Shown here: piece after piece, positions 56,669 through 64,000 of the stretch | How positions within the stretch are numbered: the stretch's first letter is position 1 | How the letters are laid out: every line of letters starts with the position of its first letter | Source: Cryptomeria japonica | Taxonomy: Eukaryota; Streptophyta; Pinopsida; Cupressales; Cupressaceae | Reading direction: 5' to 3' | Length of the DNA: 64,000 nucleotides | Assembly (NCBI RefSeq): GCF_030272615.1 | Contig: NC_081407.1 | Location: 269,607,870-269,671,869, forward strand | Notes under the pieces: generated by a model | What the model saw: the letters and a program-made list of their open reading frames with translations, nothing else | What the model was told of the DNA's origin: nothing | Databases searched by the model: none | Made by a program: the position numbers and the translations under genes

Positions 56669-58024
56669 TGATAAAAAAATAGGGCAGAAAATTGAGAGGG
56701 GGGGTGAATCAGTTGTCGCCAAATTTTATAGCAACTTACTTTAATGTCAGATCTGATAATTAATAGTGAAATTATAAATCAACAACACAACATGAACACA
56801 CATAACACACATATTTTTGACATGGAAAACCCAATCAAGGGAAAAACCATAGTGGGAACCTACCCACAATATGATGATACCCTGTTAGAAGTATATGAAA
56901 TATTACAATGGGGAATGCACATGCATTCAAGCACACTTCCTAGAGCTCACTGCTAAAAAATAACAAAGGGAAACAATCTTGGGAAGGCTCACTGCCTTAC
57001 AAACAGATTCAGATCACTTCCAAAAAATCATGAACTGAGAAATAGCATCCTCAATTCCTAGTTATAGTTTTGGTTAAGAACATAACATCTCTTACACTTC
57101 TCTACACTTCTTCTCTTCTTCTGAATGATTAATACATTATTCATGCATTCTACACACTTCTCATAATGATTATTACATTTATTTATGCATGAAATCAACC
57201 TTGGACCATTATCATCAAGGTCATCTCAACACATATCACCTAATTACAAAAACATGACCATACACACTACAGTATCACATGTAGACCAAAACAATGTTGG
57301 CTAAGACATAGCATGGACCTAAATCACCACCTCAAATATGAAACACCTCCAATAATTACGCATCAAATATCTGCAATACGCTACAATCACCATGTTGGCC
57401 AAAAACATGAAGAATACAACCAGACTAAAGAAAATCACCAATAACACACTCACCAATCAATATGGACCACCAACACGAATAACACACAATCTAGAAACAT
57501 CCGCAAGCATCACAAATTACCGCAACAACATCTACACCATCTCAAATTACTAGAATCATAGTTATCATCATACTTAACTTCAAGAACATTAACTAAACTG
57601 ACTGACAACCTATAAAAATTACTTGTGGAGCTCCAAATCATGAACCACTTCAATTGAGGACACACATTAACATCCCAAACATATTCCCAAATCCACAAAT
57701 CAAGATATTACAATGCGGAGCAATGCAGATCAAAATATTGAACACTGGCAATACTAAACAATAGAGAAAGTAGCCACAACACAAATACTCATAACTCACT
57801 CAATTATTCATGCGGACCTTTGCATCTTGCACAAAATCAACTAGAGATATCACTCTACAAACCCTTTGATCTGCAAACATTGATCATCAACATGCAATAC
57901 AAACCAACTAACTGAACTTCACTGCAACACTACACTAGACAGAGAAAATATGTTGACATCAATGACAACACCTCTCAGATATCATTAAGGCACATATTTT
58001 CTGCAATCACCCAAACATCCAACA
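56669..58024 (-). mobile_element. 5' LTR of copia element (1,356 bp)
   Basis: Plus-sense tgataaaaaaataggg ... catccaaca. It matches 42976-44317, with the imperfect palindrome gttgacatcaatgacaac at 57952-57969. Confidence 0.9.
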
Positions 58025-58096
58025 TTCCTATTATAAACTTAAGTTGTCATGTTGTGTTGTCATTGATGTCAACCTACCTAGTGTTGTCATTGATGT

Positions 58097-58132
<36 letters not shown>

Positions 58133-59459
58133 TAAACACAACATGGTCCTATTGATAATGAAGCCCGATATCTTTTTAATTCATAAATTTTCTTGCACTT
58201 GTGTAAAACTTCTTTGGTGTGCAATTACTAGTATAATCACTCTTAGTTAATAATCCAGTTTTATCTTTGTTTCTCTTCCTTTATTTGAAAGACAAAAAGA
58301 CAACTAAATAAAGCAAATATAAGAATTTTGTCAATATAAAGTTATATAAATCCCCAATCTTATGAATGCACTCTAGATCTAACATGCTACTTGAATATAT
58401 GAACAATTTTCAGAATGTGATTAGTGAACCTTACCCAAAAATGGAGTAAGAATAGTTAAAATTACCTGTCATACTTATATACCCCTGACTAAACCTGTGT
58501 GATCCTCTAGATTTTTCTTTATCAATCATAAAGATGAAATGTGTTGTTTTTGTTTGTATATACAAATGCACATATAAATGTATTTAGTAGATCTGTGAGT
58601 ATCTTCATGAAATTATTGAACTATAAGTTGCAGTTAACAACACTACAAAATTTGCGCAAGTCTTAAATGATCTGGCACCCTTAAAAAATTATACAAAGTA
58701 TTGGCGAAGTAGATACCAACCATGTGTTTGGATCAAGAAAAAATAATGATTATAAATAATAAACAAAAAAAAAGTCTGAATCCCAATTTATTATCATGGC
58801 ATAATCTATGGTATTGTCTATTCAGCCCCTTTGTAGGTTGTCCTATGTGCTTCTATTGCTATTCTCTCATGTGCAAGTTAGCGCACTTACAAAATAAATA
58901 ATAGTATACATACATAATATAGTTGCTATCAACTCCATTTTTTCTGCATGAGTGATCAATTAAAGATAATAAGCAAGAATGAGACTTTTAGACATATCTG
59001 GTCAAGTATGTATAGAATTTAATAGAGATGATCTTCTACATGCATATGATGTTGAGAAACTAGAAGAAATAATTATTAACATTTTTTTATGCATTAAATA
59101 ATCTAATTTATAAACAGCTACCCAGATTGTGTACACTGTAGGAAATTGAATATAACCCACCATGTAGAATACCCATATGCTCAAAATTTACTCCTTGTGA
59201 ATCACCAAACTCATTGATATCTTGTATACATACTTTTAGATAAGAATCAAAGGCTCCAGGAAAATCCTTGAGAAATTTGGTTTAAGCTTTGAAGGAAATA
59301 AATGGATATATCTTTACCTATCGTAGTAAAACCCTAGGTGCTTGTATCCATAAATAAATATAAAAAATATCAATATTTGATTTCTTCTCTACGTTGGAGT
59401 GCAAGGGTAGGATAAAGTGAGAATTTCCCTTGCTTCTTATGCCTACATAAGTATGTATT
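58025..59459. other. Unassigned AT-rich DNA
   Basis: Starts with copia-LTR-like gttgtcattgatgtcaac (58056), then a CT repeat at 58099-58129. The rest shows no gene, LTR end or LINE tail that I can support. Confidence 0.5.
58099..58129. repeat. (CT)n microsatellite
   Basis: About 15 uninterrupted CT units. Confidence 0.95.
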
Positions 59460-60501
59460 ATTCTGATTAGGTAAAACTTGGAGAGGCCTAAACCGTTATA
59501 AAACCATCATGTAGGCACACAAAAGGGAGGAACTCACAAGCCGTGAAACCACCAAGACAACAAAAACCAAAAAATAACCAACCCTTATATTGAAAAGTGG
59601 CTACAAACTAGAGCCACAAACTGGTGGGAATAAGGGTCCCAAACAAACAAAGCTACATAATCATAATAGATGGGTTTAGGAAGGAACCTTGAACCATCTT
59701 CTTAAATAACCCCCTTTCACTAGAACCGAAGCAGTCAAGAAAATAGTTGACAATTAATAAAAGCTAAACAGAAACTTGCAATCTTGTACATGTAGGACCA
59801 TCTTGAAACTCAACAAGGCATATGAGACCAAAGGGTTTTGAAAGACATCCTTGAATGTTATCATGGTGGGAAACCCTACAAATAAAGCAACATGGACCAC
59901 CTCAATAGGTCTATTGTCCATAGTACTACTAGAAGCCAAAAGCCCTATTGGAGAAAACATAGGGGAAGAGGCCCCCTCCAACAACCCAAGTCTGAGAAAA
60001 ATCCAAACCAACTTCTTAATGGGAGACCCTAAGGGAACTACCTTAAGAGTAACCAAGTAAGAGATAGGGGGAATATGGGAGAGCACAGAGATCCAAGAAG
60101 AAAGAAGCCACCACCAAACGAAGCTAGAATCCATTGCAGAAGCAAGCATCATGGAAGCATCACCCTCTCTAGTTTAATGCTTGTAGGGTAACCAGACCTC
60201 AGCATGCATCTAAAACCAACCTACAACTAAAAGTGGAGATCCAACTCTAGAAGTACCATCAAATATCTCATAAAAAAAAGTGCATCCATAGCACCCCACA
60301 AATGCTCACCAGACCACTCAAAAGCCTCACCAAAACATGCCACCAAATAATCCAACTTGGCAAAATGCAAACAAAAGCCTTATAACCCAGGGAAAGGGGA
60401 AAACTAACATCCACCAAGAACCCCACACTAAAGGAGGCACAAAATACAATGTCACACCAAAGGTAGCCTTAAGCCAAGCCAAAGAGAAGCCCCCAACACT
60501 T
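59460..60501 (-). mobile_element. LINE-like fragment, 3' portion
   Basis: Minus-sense 3' end ...ggcctctccaagttttacct then aatcag, preceded by a gtttcacggcttgtgag-type stretch, resembling the tails of the other LINE-like insertions. The strand is T/G-rich like 2840-4918. A 132-codon frame (60152-59754) has no recognised domain and no RT motif is seen. It continues at 62570. Confidence 0.55.
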
Positions 60502-62569
60502 TGTTGGCATTGTGTTGTCATTGATGTCAACTGGTATAGGATGTTAACAGTATCACTAACATTGATGTCAGCTAGTGAACAAGAAGTTGTCGATATGATG
60601 TTGCATGCAACCAAGGTGAAGAGATTACATGGTGAGCATTGGTCATGCTGAAGTGGCAGAATACTACTTGGTACATCGGAAGAGAAGTAGGAGTATGAGA
60701 TCAGAAATACACATCGGACATGCAAGGTGTGCTACCAAGACAGTGAAGGATGAATGAGGAGTTGATATGATGTGTTTGTCATCTTGAAAAATGAGATGAG
60801 AGTAGAATCAGGTTGATGAAGAAGAATGATGGAGAGTCTACAGAAATATACATGGGATACCGGAATACTGAAGAGAGGTTGATGTAGAATAGTTGGAGTA
60901 TGATGACTTGGTGTCATCAATGTGTCTCACCGACAACAAGGAAATCATGTTGCCCTCTAGCAAACACATTAACTGAAATCTGCATTGGTGATAGTTGACA
61001 TGTTATGTCAACTGATGAAACATCAGAGAAGAGACAAGGAAGATAAGGTTCTCACCTGATGAAGATGGAGCTCGTTGAATATTGATGACATGTGTTGACA
61101 AGGTGCAGGTGCAAAAGACTCCTACCTAATGAGAATGTGCATGTATTGGATTGACATGTCTGAAGACCAGTTTGAGGGTTACACCGGCAGAATAGACAAG
61201 GTCATGACAAGAAGGACAACTAGCAAGGTGTCATAAGCCAGTAGGGTTTGCTTACCGGTAGATGAAACCAGTTATGTGGGTGTTCGATGACTAGGCATGA
61301 ACCAATAGAATAGTGTGATGAGGTGGATACCGACAGTCATGCCACATAAGGATGAAATGGCAAACGTCCATGAAGTGGCGGATGAAACATGCACAAGTCG
61401 ATGAAGTAAGGTTGGTGAGGTAGTTGTGATTGGTCTGACATTAACGGTGACTGCAAAGATTGAGGTAGAGTTGCAGAGTTGTGCGGGTCGAGATCAAGGA
61501 CAGATTGGTTGTGTGGATCGAAGTAGGCAAAGGAGATAGCTGGGCTATTTATGGCGATTGTCTGAGAAAAGCCGAAAGAATGGTTGCAAGTTGTTGAAGA
61601 AAGGAGGCATGTTCTAGAAGGCACGTAAATGGTGGATATGTATAGATAGACATCTTTGATTTGTGTTCCGATCAGATTTGATTAGATTCGATGTGTCTCA
61701 TGATCAGTGGAGAAAACCCAAAGGTGCCAAGTTTGAATTGGTTTTTGGTGGGAAGTATGGGTTATAAATATGTGAGCCTGAGAGATAGATGGTGTTGCTG
61801 AAGAGGTGAATATTGTGTTGTTGCAAAGTGGAAGACTTCTGCAAGTAAGAACAATATCAGTTGAGTGCTTAATGAGCATCTAAGAAGAGAGTGAGAGTGA
61901 ACCTAGTTGAAGCCTTCAACCGGTTGGAGAGAAGAACCGGTAGTTCTTACACCGATAGAGTGTGATACCAGTGATGTGCAGAGAGTGAGCTGTAGATCCA
62001 GCAGAGAAGTAGCAGGTGTAAAGAAGGAAGAAGAGTCAGTCGGTAAAGGAGAGAAGGTACTTCACTGACAGAGTAAGGCATTTGATAAGGTTGCAAGATT
62101 CACTTGTAACATGATAACAACTTATGTATTTGAAGTTTGCATTGTGAACACTGGGTTGTAGCTTGGTGCAGGGGTTGGTGCTCCTTTGGGTTGTAGCCCA
62201 TAAATCGATAGGGGTTGTAGCTCCTTGGGTTTGTGCCCTAAAGTCAGGGATTGGTACTCCTTGGGTTGGTGCCCTAAACTTTGTAACTGTGTTTTACTGT
62301 AAGGTTGGATTGGAGCAGTAGTCTCCAACAACATTGCTCACCGAGGTTTTTCCCATCTTGGGTTTTCCTCGTATATATTGGTGTTATGTGATGTCTCCTT
62401 GTGTGTGTGTGTGTGCACGCGCATTTGAGTTAGTCTCATTACTAACCGATAAGTCTGCTTTGTGCTTGATTCACAAACTGGTGTTGCTCACAAAGGAAAG
62501 CCAAAAAGAAAAGTTTTGAGAACCACTGATTCACCCCCTCCCCCTCTCAGTGGTGCATTGTTTCTAACA
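60502..62569 (+). mobile_element. 2.07-kb copia-type solo LTR
   Basis: tgttggcattg ... gtttctaaca ends, with the late attcaccccctccccctctc block seen (inverted) at the ends of the copia LTRs at 56669 and 63009. Flanks cactt and cgctc differ by two transitions, fitting a decayed TSD. No internal genes. It holds a GT repeat at 62398-62416. Confidence 0.75.
60994..61012. promoter_or_regulatory. Perfect palindrome in solo LTR
   Basis: GTTGACAT, loop gtt, ATGTCAAC; related to the imperfect dyads at 60514, 57952 and 44243. Confidence 0.55.
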
Positions 62570-63008
62570 CGCTCGCCCCCACAAAAATTCAAATCCATAA
62601 GCAGGGGACATAGAGAAAATAGTGCTGGGAGAAGCTTAGAAAATAACCTCACCTCGAAATAGTGGCTGAAAACTCTAGACGACCCATGAAAAAGAGAAAG
62701 GGAGGTGAAAAGGAACGTAGGGACATTGGAATGCAAAACCCCCAACACCCCTTCCACACTAGGCAAACCTCCCACAAACTCCATCATTGGCACTAACCAA
62801 GCGCACAAGCACCAATTGGAAACAAACATAGTATCCACCAAGCACATCCACTCATGTGCATAGAGGGCAAGGGACCTAGATATCCCCATTGAACACAACA
62901 AAAAACCCAAACGCCCACAAAATCTCTAGAATTCATCCACAAAGAGCCCACAATAACCAAGGTAGCCACCTCAGTAGCGGGGGCCCACAGATCTATATCT
63001 AGCTCATA
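62570..63008 (-). mobile_element. LINE-like fragment, upstream portion
   Basis: Same T/G-rich strand character as 59460-60501 and directly abutting it when the solo LTR is removed. The 140-codon frame here (62910-62488) has no recognised motif. Cut on the right by another LTR. Confidence 0.5.
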
Positions 63009-64000
63009 TGTTGGAATCAAAGAACACTGAGAGGGAGGGGGGAGTGAATCAGTATTCTACAATCTTTAGCATTATTAATCTAATTCTTCAACCATCTAAT
63101 ACAAATTAACAAAAGAAAGATGCAAACACATAAAGCAAATATCCACAACACCATAACACCAGATTTATACCTGAAAAACCTGGTTAAGGGAAAAACCACG
63201 ATGGGATTGAGACCCACAATATTAATATACTCTATTAGAAGTATAGAAATATTACATAAGGGGAATTCACATGCATTTAGGCACACTTCCTAGAGCTCAC
63301 TACTCAAATTATAATAAGGGCTACAACCTCAGAAGGCTCACTGCCTTACAAAATCTTTACAAAGATAATTGGAATGTCTGAACTAAAAAAATAGCATCTA
63401 CAAATGCTAGGGTATAGTTCTGGTTAAGCACAAAACACATAATCTTACACTGCTCTGCTACACTACTTTATTATGTTGTTCTTCAATATTCCAGAGCAGA
63501 AATCGTTCACTTGCACACATGAAACTATGTACAATTGATCATAACCACTTTCCACACCACTACCAATACCAAAAATGACAATATCAATCACTCTTATATA
63601 TCTGCAACATGAAATTAGGTCTTCTACATGTCGTCCCAAAAACGCATAACACACAAATGAAATGTGTATACAAAGTCGGTTGAATCCGAACCAAAACAAT
63701 CATGTGGACCAAAAATAATTGTCCACACACTTCCCATATGTCGATTGACCATCCTCTAACACAAAAACAATCACCAAAATCGATCCACATAATTTGTACA
63801 ATGACTATCCACACGAGACTATTGAAGAACACTTTTCTATCCAAAAACCTGTATATCAGATATTCTAAATCACTCTAGAATCAACACCAGAGGCCACAAA
63901 CCTGGAATACGATAGATAACATATCCATAATGCTTCCCTAAGATTCACAACACAAAATATTTAATAAAAATGAAACGCCAACCAAATTACTGCATATTGT
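63009..64000 (-). mobile_element. Copia-type LTR, runs off window
   Basis: Plus-sense start tgttggaatcaaagaacact, then gagagggaggggggagtgaa. Further in, ggttaagggaaaaaccacga and ggcacacttcctagagctca are homologous to the copia LTR at 56669 (about 56832 and 56930). It is the 3' end of a minus-oriented LTR whose other end is outside. Confidence 0.75.

Larger units (their letters stand above)
42976..58024 (-). mobile_element. Ty1/copia element, interrupted
   Basis: LTRs at 42976-44317 and 56669-58024, a tRNA-iMet-type PBS, and gag, protease, integrase, RT and RNase H in copia order on the minus strand. Flanks tgcct and ttcct match 4 of 5. Removing the nested 7.8-kb element leaves about 7.2 kb. 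Coding parts are split over several registers, so it is older than the Tat element. Confidence 0.9.

Noticed and set aside
59754-60152. 132-codon minus-strand ORF as a gene
   Set aside because: Hydrophobic low-information translation of a T/G-rich LINE-like strand with no recognised domain.
1-64000. Host protein genes, tRNA or rRNA genes
   Set aside because: No exon-like series with host protein similarity and no cloverleaf or rRNA signature was found by eye; every strong protein signal belongs to a mobile element. A tRNAscan and protein search would settle it.

Overview
The window looks like repeat-rich intergenic DNA from a large plant genome, probably a gymnosperm. It has Ty3/gypsy, Ty1/copia and plant-type L1 LINE insertions nested in AT-rich DNA, and no recognisable host gene, tRNA or rRNA. 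The species call is inference from style. The transposon calls rest on visible protein motifs, TG...CA ends, primer sites and target-site duplications (TSDs) read directly from the sequence.

Layout. 1-378 is the end of an LTR. 379-7299 is an AT-rich repeat (family R) with a long inverted repeat around ~200-bp tandem units, split by a 2.1-kb LINE-like insertion (2840-4918, 14-bp TSD). 7316-10337 is an ORF1-only LINE split by a solo LTR. Family R resumes at 10353 and is split by a deleted LTR element (11045-22923). That element carries a full-length LINE (11079-17325, 14-bp TSD) and a 4.25-kb solo LTR (18295-22548, TSD atgca). Family R continues at 22924-25501 with a short LINE (23003-24063) and tandem units.

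25502-41681 is a complete 16.2-kb Tat-clade Ty3/gypsy element on the minus strand (TSD caaac). It has near-identical LTRs, PBS, PPT and one uninterrupted gag-pol reading register with dual RNase H and a G-patch-like segment. Antisense to it is a plant mobile domain (PMD) gene. Both genes are dead, almost entirely through TAG and TGA stops. Short CACAGACGCG-type arrays lie near both ends of its internal region in opposite orientations.

42976-58024 is a minus-strand Ty1/copia element. Its gag is split by a plus-strand 7.8-kb gag-protease element lacking RT and integrase (48557-56387, TSD tttcc). 58025-59459 is unassigned. 59460-63008 is LINE-like DNA split by a 2.07-kb copia-type solo LTR, and 63009-64000 is the start of another LTR.

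The points most worth a second look are the PMD-carrying Tat element with its TAG/TGA decay signature and opposed terminal arrays, the recurring LINE-type insertions that have an ORF1 or no known ORF but no ORF2, the gag-PR-only element, and the GC-rich island inside the solo LTR.
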